A program made the position numbers and the translations under genes. The notes under the pieces were generated by a model, which saw only the letters and a list, made by a program, of their open reading frames with translations, ran no database searches and was not told where the DNA came from. Of a DNA stretch of 64,000 nucleotides, positions 1 through 8,075 are shown piece after piece (within the stretch, counting starts at the first letter, position 1; every line of letters begins with the position of its first letter). Origin of the DNA: Spirosoma telluris (lineage in GTDB: Bacteria; Bacteroidota; Bacteroidia; Cytophagales; Spirosomataceae); contig QLII01000001.1 of the NCBI GenBank assembly GCA_003259005.1, positions 2,434,501 through 2,498,500 on the forward strand, given 5' to 3'.

Positions 1-1144
1 TTAACAGGAGCATTGGTACCGTCGGTATAAGCAAGCGATGCACCTTTAAGTGAAGCACCATTGAATTGAACGTTCAACTCAGGAATCTGCTCGCAGGTTG
101 GGCAGGAAACAGGAGCTTTGGGGATAAGTTTTTTCTGAACGAACCCTTTGCGAACGGCTAGACCAACAGTGAAACCACCATGCTTACGCTTGAATTCATA
201 CACCTGATCATCAACACCATTAATAATCAGGTAGTTTAATTTCGTAATAAAGCCCTGGCCCTGTAAACCAATGTTCCAGTTATTCTTCAATGGGAAGAAA
301 ATAGCCAAGGAACCCAACGCCCCTAAATGGTAAAGATTGGAACTTGGATTAACCGACCGGATAAGTCCTCCGCCGTCAACAAAAGAAGGAACCGCCGGAA
401 GAGTTAAGGTCGATGGCGTATAGGCTGAAATCGTAGCAGCTTCGGTACGGAACAAGCCTCCCCGAGCAGCCGCTTCGATGAAGGTTACTGCATCCGGGTT
501 TTTACGACTACGAGCCAGAGTGAACTGAAGTACTGGTCCAACTGTCAGGAACATATCTTCAGAAGCACGCTGACGAATTGTTACCTGAGAGCTATTAAAA
601 CCCCGTGCGGCCGCCAGCGAATACAAATAATCACGATAAATACTACGCGTGATGTAGTTGCCATACCCTAAAGCTGCCCCTAAGCCAAAGCGAAGCCGAC
701 GGGTTGCGGGCGTTAGGTAATAGTCAGCATTCGCTGTAATATTAAATCCAGCCCCGTTATAAAGGGTATTATCCCGTTTATTTGGACCAAAGGTATTTTC
801 CCAAGTACCGCAGTACGCAAAATTAGGGCCCGCATACAACCCGATTCGCCAGGGTGATAGCCGTCGAACTAAAATAAACGTTTGAAAGGTTGTGTCGCAG
901 TCGTCGAGTTCAGCCACATCACTGGCCTGCGCTTTGAAATCGCTTCTACGTAAGGTATCAGTATAAATACCTTCCCCAAACGGTAGATGTTCTCACGCAC
1001 GTAATTCCCGCTGGTCGTAGTCGCAGCGGGTTGAACCCGGACTGTATCAGCCCGTTGAGCAAGGCTAATAGATGGTATTGCAAAACTTAGCAACACGAGT
1101 CCAGCCAGCATCCTCAGGGGGTGTTGTTGGATAAATGTTCGCAT
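1..1144 (-). CDS. Putative outer membrane beta-barrel protein, partial, frameshifted
   Basis: Minus-strand gene running off the left edge, so its C-terminus is unseen. The start at 1144 gives a signal peptide: basic start, hydrophobic core, then an end like SLAQ near residue 29. The frame breaks at the C run 974-977; adding one base there restores a frame that stays open to position 1. The restored part has short alternating aromatic/hydrophobic strands (for example GLYAGPNFAYCGTW) separated by polar loops, as in small outer membrane barrels, and a CPTC pair near the visible end. An in-frame ATG at 1168 is possible but places the signal peptide less well. No specific family was recognised. 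The envelope location is an inference from the signal peptide and strand pattern. Confidence 0.6.
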
Positions 1145-1224
1145 ATTTATTGAGTTAATTTGACGCAATGTTTCTAATTTAACTTTAATTATTCTAAGCT
1201 CAATGGCAGAAACTTATGGAACGG

Positions 1225-1311
1225 CTAGATCTTACATCGGACCATTTCTTCTGCTTTACTTTCGTAGCCAAGCTTTTTATATAAGGACTGGGTTCCCCCT
1301 ACCGTATACGC
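1225..1311 (-). pseudogene. GNAT acetyltransferase C-terminal remnant
   Basis: Reading the minus strand gives a 28-residue open stretch ending at a stop, containing GGTQSLYKKLGYESKAEE. This resembles the last helix and strand of GNAT N-acetyltransferases (LYxKxGY/F motif). A stop codon lies immediately upstream in frame (1312-1314) and no N-terminal part is visible, so this is probably a decayed copy. The identification rests on one short motif and is tentative. Confidence 0.3.
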
Positions 1312-1314
1312 TTA

Positions 1315-1975
1315 TATGACTAACTTCTCGCCGAAATGTTTCTTCAGTTTTAGAAAAAAACTTACAAACTACTTTCGCTGGGCAAATACTTTACGACAAA
1401 GTATAATCGTAGCTATTCAGTTTGGTGGTTTATTAGTACCAAATAGAGCCCTGTCTTAATTTTTCTGCAATGTTAAGGCTGAATTATAAAAGTCAATTCA
1501 TCCTCTTCATTTTTTTTAAGCATCTACTACAAAATATACAGCGCTTGCTGGGCTACATACCTTGATTTTCGGTTACAGACCTGAAACCAAAACAAAGAAG
1601 TGCTTTTACTACCAATACTACTAATTTGCCTCAATTGTGTTCAAAATTTCATTAGTTTTATTGATGGTCAATAATAGTAATAATCAAGTGATAAAAAAAT
1701 AATTCCGAGCCTTACCAGTCAACAAATAACGTTTTCCTGCCATTGTCTTAATTCTTCCAGAATTTCTTCTATTATTACTATTGGCATTAGCTGCTTTTTT
1801 TCGCTAAGGATACTCATCAACTATGATTACTGCTCAGGGATTGGCCACCAGAAGCCGATAAAGAATCTCTTTACCAACAATTGGTCACTTCAATCGACAG
1901 CTACTTATTTTGGGGCAAAGATAGTTTTATATTACAACTGAAAGTAACCTAATAATTAAAAAAAATCTAAATCGG
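1315..1975. other. AT-rich gap with a possible gene remnant
   Basis: About 660 bases without an intact gene. The DNA is AT-rich. At 1827-1952 on the plus strand there is a short open stretch, reading RDWPPEADKESLYQQL and ending at TAA, that looks protein-like but has no start and no recognised family; it may be the tail of a lost gene. No terminator or tRNA was seen. Confidence 0.3.
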
Positions 1976-2424
1976 CTAAAAGCCTAGTTTTACTGATGTC
2001 TGAATGAGATTTGTGGAGCATTTAGCAATGATTTTGCCATCAGCAGCCACAATGCGGCCCTCACAGTGAATAATATTCTTTCCCGCTCGTACAACTTCTG
2101 CTGTTACGGTAACCGTATCCCCGAGCTGAGCTGCATGCAAAAAATCAACGGTTAGATTAATTGACGTATAGGCATATTCGCGACCAAGAGCAAAGACCGT
2201 TGCCCCAACTAAATCATCCAGAATAGCGGATGCGCCCCACCATGCAATACATTCGCCGGATTTGTCATTTCCTCGCGAATCGTAAAGTCGGCTACCATAC
2301 GCCCATAATCGGCTACTCGTATAGTGCCATTGAGCCAACGCCCAAAAGGAGATATACTACCTTGCATATCCTGACCAATCTGTGAACGAAAGAACATCAG
2401 GCGAGGATTTATTAAATTGTCCAT
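1976..2424 (-). CDS. Hotdog-fold PaaI-type thioesterase, frameshifted
   Basis: About 149 residues once one base is restored at the C run 2235-2238. The N-terminal half ends in a HGG motif, and the other frame continues with ASAILDD, giving the HGGxxxxxxDD signature of 4HBT/PaaI acyl-CoA thioesterases, where the Asp and the HGG loop form the active site. The C-terminal part (VTVTAEVVRAGKNI) is the usual central strand of the hotdog sheet. Such enzymes hydrolyse acyl-CoA or aryl-CoA thioesters in the cytoplasm; the substrate here cannot be told. The gene diverges from the ComA-like gene at 2555. The break falls exactly in the catalytic loop, so a base-calling error is more likely than a surviving pseudogene. 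Confidence 0.75.
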
Positions 2425-2488
2425 ATCCTACAAAAATAGTATTAAACTAAGCCACAAGCCCACAAGCTGCTATTATTTGTGGATTTTC

Positions 2489-2520
2489 TTGTGAGTTTTT
2501 CAAGACTTATGTTACTTTTG
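2489..2520 (+). promoter_or_regulatory. Bacteroidota-type promoter for the ComA-like gene
   Basis: TTG at 2489-2491 and TACTTTTG at 2513-2520 are 21 bases apart, matching the sigma-ABfr consensus (TTTG, about 20 bases, TAnnTTTG). The start codon at 2555 follows about 34 bases later, leaving a leader of roughly 28 bases. This is motif-based only. Confidence 0.45.
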
Positions 2521-2554
2521 AGCAATTATTAATACGCTTACTCGATTACTCCGC

Positions 2555-3316
2555 ATGAATTACACGCTTACGCAGCTTCCCGACCGCACCGCGAAACCTC
2601 GCCAAAGTGGCTTAACGATGGTAATGGACAAAGGGCTAAGCCTGCGAGAAGTAGAGGATTTCTTGTCTACCTCTGCTGCCTATACTGACATTGTTAAATT
2701 AGGTTGGGCAACGTCATTCGTTACACCAAAGCTTACCGAAAAATTGGCGATCTACCGGGAAGCGGGTATTCCTGTTTATTTTGGTGGAACCTTATTTGAA
2801 GCCTTTGTGGTCCGGAATCAATTTGATGAATATCGAAAGTTGCTGGACAAATACGGTATGCAATATGCCGAAGTATCGGATGGGTCGATTGATATGAACC
2901 AGGATGATAAATGCGAATATATTCGCACCCTGGCCACTCAAGTGACCGTGTTGTCGGAAGTTGGCTCCAAAGACGAGGCTAAAATCATACCGCCTTATAA
3001 ATGGATTCAATTGATGAAAGCCGAACTACAGGCTGGTTCCTGGAAAGTAATTGGTGAAGCCCGTGAAGGTGGCACCGTTGGCTTATTTCGCTCCAGTGGC
3101 GAAGTCCGACAGGGGTTAGTTGAAGAAATCCTGACACAGGTTCCCTTCGAGAGCATACTATGGGAAGCTCCCCAAAAAGAACAACAGGTCTGGTTTGTTA
3201 AGCTTCTCGGCGCTAATGTCAATCTAGGCAACATTGCCCCTCACGAAGTTATTCCACTGGAAACCATCCGATTAGGCCTTCGGGGTGATACATTTACACA
3301 CTTTTTAGACAAATAG
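2555..3316 (+). CDS. Phosphosulfolactate synthase family protein (ComA-like)
   Basis: 253 residues, the usual length for the ComA family. In methanogens ComA adds sulfite to phosphoenolpyruvate to give phosphosulfolactate, the first step of coenzyme M synthesis; bacterial homologues make sulfolactate. Visible landmarks include TDIVKLGWATSF, the PVYFGGTLFEAF loop, the AEVSDGSID segment and VIGEAREGG, which fit the TIM-barrel active site of this family. No ComB, ComC or sulfite-supplying gene sits beside it, so the product's fate is unknown; a link to sulfonolipid supply in gliding Bacteroidota is only an idea. It has its own promoter at 2489-2520. A hairpin (3327-3351) follows the gene before dedA. 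Confidence 0.75.
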   Translation: MNYTLTQLPDRTAKPRQSGLTMVMDKGLSLREVEDFLSTSAAYTDIVKLGWATSFVTPKLTEKLAIYREAGIPVYFGGTLFEAFVVRNQFDEYRKLLDKYGMQYAEVSDGSIDMNQDDKCEYIRTLATQVTVLSEVGSKDEAKIIPPYKWIQLMKAELQAGSWKVIGEAREGGTVGLFRSSGEVRQGLVEEILTQVPFESILWEAPQKEQQVWFVKLLGANVNLGNIAPHEVIPLETIRLGLRGDTFTHFLDK

Positions 3317-3326
3317 GCAACAGTCG

Positions 3327-3351
3327 TTAGTTACTAGTCGATAGTAACTAA
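3327..3351. repeat. Short inverted repeat with TAGTCGATAGT core
   Basis: Perfect 10-base arms (3327-3336 and 3342-3351) around a 5-base loop, just after the ComA-like gene. There is no T run, so it is not a convincing terminator. Its core resembles the longer TAGTCGATAGTC hairpins at 20888-20951 and 29573-29659. Confidence 0.5.
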
Positions 3352-3383
3352 GAGCTATTGATTATTGAATACGACCTATTTTT

Positions 3384-4025
3384 ATGGATCTCCTAAAATC
3401 GTTGATTGATTTTTTGCTTCACCTTGATCGTTACCTCGATCTGTGGGCCAATGAATACGGTGTGCTGCTCTATGCCATTTTATTCCTGATTGTGTTCACC
3501 GAAACAGGATTAATTGTCATGCCCTTGCTACCTGGAGATTCATTGTTATTTGCCGCTGGTGCCTTAGCGGCCCGACCAACGAATGAATTGAGTGTTTGGG
3601 TGATTATTCCTCTTCTAATTGGAGCTGCCCTTTTGGGCGACAATGTCAACTATTTTGTAGGTCGATTTTTAGGAACCCAGATTAAATCGCGGGAGCGAAT
3701 CTTGTTTTTCAAACGCGAATATATTGCCGAAACGGAGAAGTTTTATGCAAAATATGGCGGTCGGACAGTCATCATTGCCCGCTTTATCCCTATTGTTCGC
3801 ACGATTGCGCCCTTTGTAGCAGGGGCTGGTAGCATGACCTACGGCACCTATATTAAATTCTGTATTTTAGGAGCCATACTCTGGGTAACAAGTATTTCGC
3901 TGTTAGGCTACTTTTTTGGTAATTTCCCCATTGTTCAGAAAAACTTTGAGTTAGTTGTGTTCGGTATCGTTGGTCTATCCGTGTTACCCATCATTGTTGA
4001 GTTTTTCAAAAAACGTTCTTCATAG
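3384..4025 (+). CDS. DedA family inner membrane protein
   Basis: 213 residues, typical for the DedA/SNARE-associated family of the inner membrane. Members are linked to proton-dependent lipid-carrier (undecaprenyl phosphate) or phospholipid translocation. The signature is clear: FTETGLIVMPLLPGDSLLF near residues 38-56 and GGRTVIIARFIPIVRTIAPFVAG near 123-145, which hold the conserved acidic and Arg residues, with several hydrophobic segments ending in a basic tail. It is followed by a strong terminator (4098-4136), so it is separated from aroE. The substrate of this paralogue is not determinable. Confidence 0.88.
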   Translation: MDLLKSLIDFLLHLDRYLDLWANEYGVLLYAILFLIVFTETGLIVMPLLPGDSLLFAAGALAARPTNELSVWVIIPLLIGAALLGDNVNYFVGRFLGTQIKSRERILFFKREYIAETEKFYAKYGGRTVIIARFIPIVRTIAPFVAGAGSMTYGTYIKFCILGAILWVTSISLLGYFFGNFPIVQKNFELVVFGIVGLSVLPIIVEFFKKRSS

Positions 4026-4097
4026 ATTTTATTCATACTCAGGACTCTATGAGCTTCATTTGATAATCGATCATAGAATCCGAGAAGCATCAGAATC

Positions 4098-4136
4098 ACA
4101 CTATGCCACTGCCCCAAGCTGTGGCATAGTGTTTTT
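4098..4136 (+). terminator. Rho-independent terminator after dedA
   Basis: Perfect 12-base arms 4098-4109 and 4121-4132 with an 11-base loop, followed by a run of T. It lies 72 bases after the DedA stop and only 13 bases before the aroE start, so aroE must start within or just past the hairpin or depend on read-through. Confidence 0.75.
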
Positions 4137-4148
4137 AATCCCGTTTAT

Positions 4149-4892
4149 ATGAATCGTTACGGTCTTATCGGTTTCCCACTCACACATTCGTTCTCGCAAC
4201 GGTATTTTTCGGAGAAATTCGCTCGCGAAGGAATTGCAGACAGTCGTTATGACGTATTTGATATGCCGGATATTTCGGCCTTGTCAGAGCTACTGAAGTT
4301 GCCTGATCTGCGTGGGCTGAACGTAACGATTCCGCATAAACAGGCCGTATTCCCTTTTTTAAATCATCTGGATGCATCAGCCGAAAAAATTGGCGCGGTA
4401 AACGTTATCAAGCTGAATGCAGATGGTTCAAGAACGGGCTATAACTCCGATTACTATGGCTTTCGGCAGTCACTTACCGATTGGCTCATTACGCTCGATC
4501 GAACACCCATAGAGCTAAAAGCACTGGTGCTCGGCACGGGTGGAGCCTCTAAAGCCGTAACGGTTGCTCTAACGGATCTGGGTATACCTTATATAGTTGT
4601 GTCGCGCACAAAAACAGCCACTACGTTAACCTATGAGGAACTACCGGAAATTATTACGAATTATCCGTTACTAATCAATGGCTCGCCTGTGGGAACTTAT
4701 CCACGTACTAAGGAAGCTCCTGCACTCCCCTATCATCAACTCACCGATCGTCATTTGCTGTATGATCTGGTGTATAATCCGGCCGAAACTCAATTTATGA
4801 AGCTTGGTCAGGAACGCGGAGCCGCTGTACACAATGGATTACGAATGTTGGAATTGCAGGCAGAAAAAGCCTGGGAAATCTGGCAGTCATAA
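4149..4892 (+). CDS. aroE: Shikimate dehydrogenase
   Basis: 247 residues. It catalyses NADP(H)-dependent interconversion of 3-dehydroshikimate and shikimate in the cytoplasmic pathway to chorismate. Seen: FPLTHSFSQ (shikimate-binding Ser pair, residues 9-17), NVTIPHK with the catalytic Lys at 64, NSDYYGF holding the partner Asp, the GTGGASKAV dinucleotide-binding loop near 130, and the NGSPVGT segment. The start at 4149 puts the conserved GLIGFPLTHS immediately after the N-terminus, as usual. It is slightly shorter than E. coli AroE (272 residues). No other shikimate gene is adjacent, though a PabA/TrpG-type chorismate-using amidotransferase lies at 53028. Confidence 0.93.
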   Translation: MNRYGLIGFPLTHSFSQRYFSEKFAREGIADSRYDVFDMPDISALSELLKLPDLRGLNVTIPHKQAVFPFLNHLDASAEKIGAVNVIKLNADGSRTGYNSDYYGFRQSLTDWLITLDRTPIELKALVLGTGGASKAVTVALTDLGIPYIVVSRTKTATTLTYEELPEIITNYPLLINGSPVGTYPRTKEAPALPYHQLTDRHLLYDLVYNPAETQFMKLGQERGAAVHNGLRMLELQAEKAWEIWQS

Positions 4893-4937
4893 CGTGAAAC
4901 TATTGTACTTTTCTCCTTACGTTAAACTCCTAAACAA

Positions 4938-5222
4938 ATGCCACTCTTAGTTTTTGCTACTATTACTGCCCGTCCCGGAGCCGAGGCAGACCTTAAAAAT
5001 GCTTCACGTGAATTAGTTACTGATGTACGAACAGAAGCGGCCTGCCAGCTCTATGAATTGTACGAAAGCACGGAACATCCTGAACGGTTTATTATGCACG
5101 AACTCTGGGACGATGAAGCTGGCCTTCAGGCGCATAGCCAAATGCCCCACATGACCGCCTTTGGAGCTAAAGCAAAAGAATGGCTAGCTAAACCCGCTGA
5201 GCTAACAAAAGTTACGGTATAG
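4938..5222 (+). CDS. Antibiotic biosynthesis monooxygenase (ABM) domain protein
   Basis: 94 residues forming a single ABM (dimeric alpha/beta barrel) domain. The pattern fits YgiN-type quinol monooxygenases: an opening strand LLVFATITARPGAE, ACQLYELYESTEHP in the middle, then FIMHELWDDEAGLQAH, where the His and aromatic residues line the cofactor-free pocket. The family oxidises small aromatic or quinol substrates with oxygen; the actual substrate is not predictable. It follows aroE by 45 bases on the same strand and may be co-transcribed. Confidence 0.8.
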   Translation: MPLLVFATITARPGAEADLKNASRELVTDVRTEAACQLYELYESTEHPERFIMHELWDDEAGLQAHSQMPHMTAFGAKAKEWLAKPAELTKVTV

Positions 5223-5253
5223 GTATTCTAGTGAGTTAGGCTATCCTAAAAAC

Positions 5254-6027
5254 TTACAGACAAATTTCCTGCATACGGGCATCGTCCATTACGAAGACAT
5301 TAAAGTCAACTTGCCCCCGAATCCCTTTGACCCAACCATTCTGGTTGTGTTGCCAGAGATAGAGTTTATCTGCGTTGTAATTACCCAGATGCTTGGTTGA
5401 ATAATCGGCGATCCATAAGGGATATTCGTCCAGGTTACCTTTAATGTAACGCCGGTAGAGGCTACCGTTCGTGTAAATAATAGGACGAATCTCATAATGT
5501 TCCTCAATGGTTTCGAGCCACAGCCGTAGTCCATTCACAATGGTCTCATCTGACTGTCCATTGATTACTTCGAAGTCAACTACGGGGGCAAAATCGCCTG
5601 GACTGAGCGTTACGTGGTTAATAAAATTATTGGCTTGTTTAATCGGATCGCGTGTGGGGTGGTAAAAATGATAAGCGCCCCGGTGCATAGCTATTTTCCT
5701 GACTTCGCGCCAATTCTTATCAAAATGCTTATCTGCCAGGGTTGCTCCTTCAGTGGCCTTGATAAAGACAAATTGAAGTCGAACACCCTCAGCTTCCATT
5801 TTTTGAACACGCGCCCAGTTAATTCGATCATTATGGCGCGATACGTCGATACCGTGAATGGCATAACGCATAGGTAGCCGAATTCCAAATGCCTGGACAA
5901 ATCGCCAGTTCATTTCATCCTGTTGCCTTACTCTAAAGATCCAGATGGCGGCAACTAAGAGTGAGAATGCTGCAATCCATAAACCATATCGCCGAAATAT
6001 GAGCTTGACCAGTACGCGAACCTTCAT
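5254..6027 (-). CDS. Membrane-anchored GH25 lysozyme-like muramidase
   Basis: 257 residues. One transmembrane or uncleaved signal segment (about 13-31), then a glycoside hydrolase 25 domain from about residue 55. GH25 enzymes cleave the beta-1,4 bond between N-acetylmuramic acid and N-acetylglucosamine in peptidoglycan. Seen: GIDVSRHN with the catalytic-face Asp at 61, FVFIKATEGAT, and VVDFEV with the DxE pair that carries the catalytic acid. The domain faces the periplasm by topology. It ends convergently with the ABM gene. A bidirectional hairpin lies just upstream (6080-6123) and belongs to the previous minus-strand gene. Confidence 0.88.
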   Translation of the reverse strand: MKVRVLVKLIFRRYGLWIAAFSLLVAAIWIFRVRQQDEMNWRFVQAFGIRLPMRYAIHGIDVSRHNDRINWARVQKMEAEGVRLQFVFIKATEGATLADKHFDKNWREVRKIAMHRGAYHFYHPTRDPIKQANNFINHVTLSPGDFAPVVDFEVINGQSDETIVNGLRLWLETIEEHYEIRPIIYTNGSLYRRYIKGNLDEYPLWIADYSTKHLGNYNADKLYLWQHNQNGWVKGIRGQVDFNVFVMDDARMQEICL

Positions 6028-6079
6028 TTATTATACGCCATTATAGATCAAATTTACGGTTTTATCGCCGAACCTGATA

Positions 6080-6123
6080 CTAACAGAAAAGCCCTCTGCA
6101 TGTGCAGAGGGCTTTTCTGTTAG
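6080..6123 (-). terminator. Strong hairpin terminator, 21-base perfect arms
   Basis: Arms 6080-6100 and 6103-6123 are exact reverse complements around a 2-base loop; the stem includes GCCCTCTGCA and ends in an A-rich/T-rich flank on both strands, so it could work in either direction. The nearest upstream minus-strand gene ends at 6306. Confidence 0.7.
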
Positions 6124-6141
6124 CAACGCATTGATGCCAAG

Positions 6142-6309
6142 CTAGTGCCTGACCAAACTAGATTCTTTTGATTCTGCTAGATTCTTTTGATTCTATAATA
6201 CTGATTATCAGAGTCTATAGAATCAAAAGAATCTACCGCGCGGGCGTCGGACACGGTCCGCCGTTGCGGGCCGATGCCGCCCCGAGAAACTAAATTGGCA
6301 AAGCGCTAG
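6142..6309. repeat. MITE-like palindromic element, copy A
   Basis: Ends are related inverted repeats: CTAGTGCctgaCCAAactAG on the left and, read in reverse, CTAGCGCtttgCCAAttTAG on the right. Inside is TAGATTCTTTTGATTCT and its inverse AGAATCAAAAGAATCT around CTGATTATCAG. Copies B (25675-25775) and C (52094-52214) share the ends and the interior. This copy also carries a very GC-rich insert (6236-6286, about 42 of 51 bases G or C). Its right end overlaps the stop codon of the small membrane protein gene at 6306. Confidence 0.65.
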
Positions 6310-6551
6310 GCGTGCCCCTCTAGTTTAATTAATTTATTGTAGAGACCCAGTAGCCGAAAAGGCGCTGCCCATTGACCAACAAATAAACTCCGGTGGCGAG
6401 ACCCCGTAGCCTGCAAATAAAGCGAGACCCCCATTGAGCCTAACGACGCCCACAAAAAAATATCGGACAGCAACTTAACCCTTTGCTCTTCAACAGCAGT
6501 AGCTACCGGTCCTTCTGTGTGTTCTGAGTTACTATCCTTTTCCTTTGTCAT
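6306..6551 (-). CDS. Small membrane protein, function unknown
   Basis: 81 residues. The first 20 are charged and polar (MTKEKDSNSEH...), followed by hydrophobic stretches at about 29-47 (LLSDIFLWASLGSMGVSLYL) and weaker ones near 56-72. No family was recognised. It lies 72 bases downstream of the peroxiredoxin gene on the same strand, separated by a perfect 19-base inverted repeat, so it may be partly co-transcribed. Its stop codon lies inside the terminal repeat of MITE-like copy A, so the C-terminus might have been altered by that element. Confidence 0.6.
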   Translation of the reverse strand: MTKEKDSNSEHTEGPVATAVEEQRVKLLSDIFLWASLGSMGVSLYLQATGSRHRSLFVGQWAAPFRLLGLYNKLIKLEGHA

Positions 6552-6555
6552 AACA

Positions 6556-6606
6556 TTGAGGTTGATTGATCATGAAGCCTGTGACTCCATGATCAATCAA
6601 CCTCAA
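6556..6606. repeat. Perfect 19-base inverted repeat between peroxiredoxin and small gene
   Basis: Arms 6556-6574 and 6588-6606 are exact reverse complements with a 13-base spacer; the arm includes the palindrome TTGATTGATCATG. There is no T run. It ends five bases before the start codon at 6551, so in mRNA it would place a stable stem against that start. It could be an attenuator, an mRNA stabiliser or a dispersed repeat. Confidence 0.6.
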
Positions 6607-6623
6607 CGGGCAATACCGTTCCT

Positions 6624-7259
6624 TTACTTATTTGGCTGGGGTGTTGTACGCAGGTAGGGCTTGACAAACGTTACGCCTTTGGGAAATTTAGCTTCCAGTT
6701 GATCATTCGGGACGGCTGGCGTTACAATAACATCATCGCCTTGCTGCCAATCCGCAGGAGTTGCTACCTGGTAATCGGCAGTTAGTTGCAACGAGTCGAT
6801 TACCCGGATGAGTTCGTTGAAATTACGCCCTGTCGAGGCCGGATAGGTCAGCGTCAGTTTGATTTTTTTGTCGGGACCAATTACGAACACCGAACGCACA
6901 GTTGCTTTTTCGCTGGCATTGGGATGAATCATATCGTAAAGCGTTGCCACGTTCCGGTTAGGGTCGGCAATGATAGGGAAGTTAACCTCTGAGCCAGTAA
7001 CATCTTTAATGTCGGGTGTCCAGCGATTGTGCGACTCCAGGTCATCCACAGAAACGGCAATAACTTTTACGTTACGTTTCCCGAATTCATCTTTCAGCAG
7101 GGCTGTCCGGCCCAGTTCCGTCGTGCAAACCGGTGTAAAATCGGCGGGGTGCGAAAATAACATACCCCATGAATTTCCCAGCCATTCATGAAAGTGAATG
7201 TGGCCCTGGGTTGTGTCGGCCTCAAAATCGGGGGCAATATCTCCTAAGCGCAATGACAT
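6624..7259 (-). CDS. 1-Cys peroxiredoxin (Prx6 type)
   Basis: 211 residues, the normal size for the Prx6 subgroup, which reduces hydrogen peroxide and organic peroxides in the cytoplasm. The peroxidatic motif HPADFTPVCTTELGR holds Cys45 with the Pro, Thr and later Arg that activate it. The longer C-terminal half (VIVTPAVPNDQLEAKFPKG) is characteristic of Prx6 rather than 2-Cys AhpC; no second resolving Cys is visible. It could be part of the peroxide response run by the OxyR-like protein encoded at 61346, but no site was identified. The 6306 gene follows it. Confidence 0.92.
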   Translation of the reverse strand: MSLRLGDIAPDFEADTTQGHIHFHEWLGNSWGMLFSHPADFTPVCTTELGRTALLKDEFGKRNVKVIAVSVDDLESHNRWTPDIKDVTGSEVNFPIIADPNRNVATLYDMIHPNASEKATVRSVFVIGPDKKIKLTLTYPASTGRNFNELIRVIDSLQLTADYQVATPADWQQGDDVIVTPAVPNDQLEAKFPKGVTFVKPYLRTTPQPNK

Positions 7260-7317
7260 AATCGAGGTGGTTTAGTTGATTAATTCTATCTAGTTAATAT
7301 AGTAGTTATGAAATGGA

Positions 7318-7338
7318 AAACCGGCAGTGAGCCGGTTT
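7318..7338 (-). terminator. Hairpin downstream of the response regulator gene
   Basis: Arms AAACCGGC (7318-7325) and GCCGGTTT (7331-7338). On the minus strand it follows the response regulator stop (7401) and precedes the peroxiredoxin start, and is followed by a T-rich tail. Confidence 0.55.
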
Positions 7339-7400
7339 CATGAGCAAACCTAAAAAATAAGTGGCGAGTTCGCAATTTTTCAACCTTACTCGTTCAGAAT

Positions 7401-8075
7401 TTAGATCAGTTTATCTTCAACGGCCATCCTAACCAGTTCGGCCGCATTACGAACCTGTAGTCGACGCATCATATTAGCCCGATGGTTATCCACGGTCCGA
7501 ACACTAAGCTGAAGTTTTTCAGCTATTTCGCGGCTACTCATACCTGCCACTAGAAACTGTAAAATCTCTTTTTCCTTGTTTGATAGCTTCGACTGCCGCT
7601 CGGTACGGCTGTGTCGGCTCCCCTTTTTGAGTTGCTGCATGTAGCCGCTCAGAATAATCGAAGCAACGGGTGAGCTATAATATTTTTCGCCTGTGGCAAT
7701 GGTGCGGATCGCCTTGATCATCTCATCCGACGACGAATCTTTCAGAATATAGCCATAGGCGCCAGCCTCTACACTCCGCAGGATATAATCTTCATTGTTG
7801 TGCATGGACAGCATCAGCACACGTATATTTTTATATAACCGGCTGACAACCTGCGTAGTCTGAATACCCGACATACCTGGCAATGATATATCCATGAGAA
7901 TCAGGTCGGGTAATTGCTCTGGGGTAGCCTGGTGCGCTTTCAGTTTATCGAGCGTCTCCTCTCCATCGTTGGCTTCGTCAATAATTTCCAGACCGTCGGC
8001 CTGTTCCAATAAGAGTCGAATGCCATCCCGAACGATAGAATGGTCATCTACCAGCATTAATTTAGTAGGTGTCAT
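7401..8075 (-). CDS. NarL/FixJ-type response regulator
   Basis: 224 residues from the ATG at 8075. Receiver domain 1-125 with acidic pair D10-D11, phospho-acceptor Asp62 in LILMDISLPGMSG, and the Lys in YILKDSSS; a LuxR-type helix-turn-helix near 160-210 (LSNKEKEILQFLVAGMSSREIA ... VDNHRANMM) binds DNA. The start overlaps the end of the kinase gene by 14 bases, so the two are translationally coupled and form one two-component system. An ATG three codons earlier (8084) is also in frame. Target genes are unknown. Confidence 0.92.
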   Translation of the reverse strand: MTPTKLMLVDDHSIVRDGIRLLLEQADGLEIIDEANDGEETLDKLKAHQATPEQLPDLILMDISLPGMSGIQTTQVVSRLYKNIRVLMLSMHNNEDYILRSVEAGAYGYILKDSSSDEMIKAIRTIATGEKYYSSPVASIILSGYMQQLKKGSRHSRTERQSKLSNKEKEILQFLVAGMSSREIAEKLQLSVRTVDNHRANMMRRLQVRNAAELVRMAVEDKLI

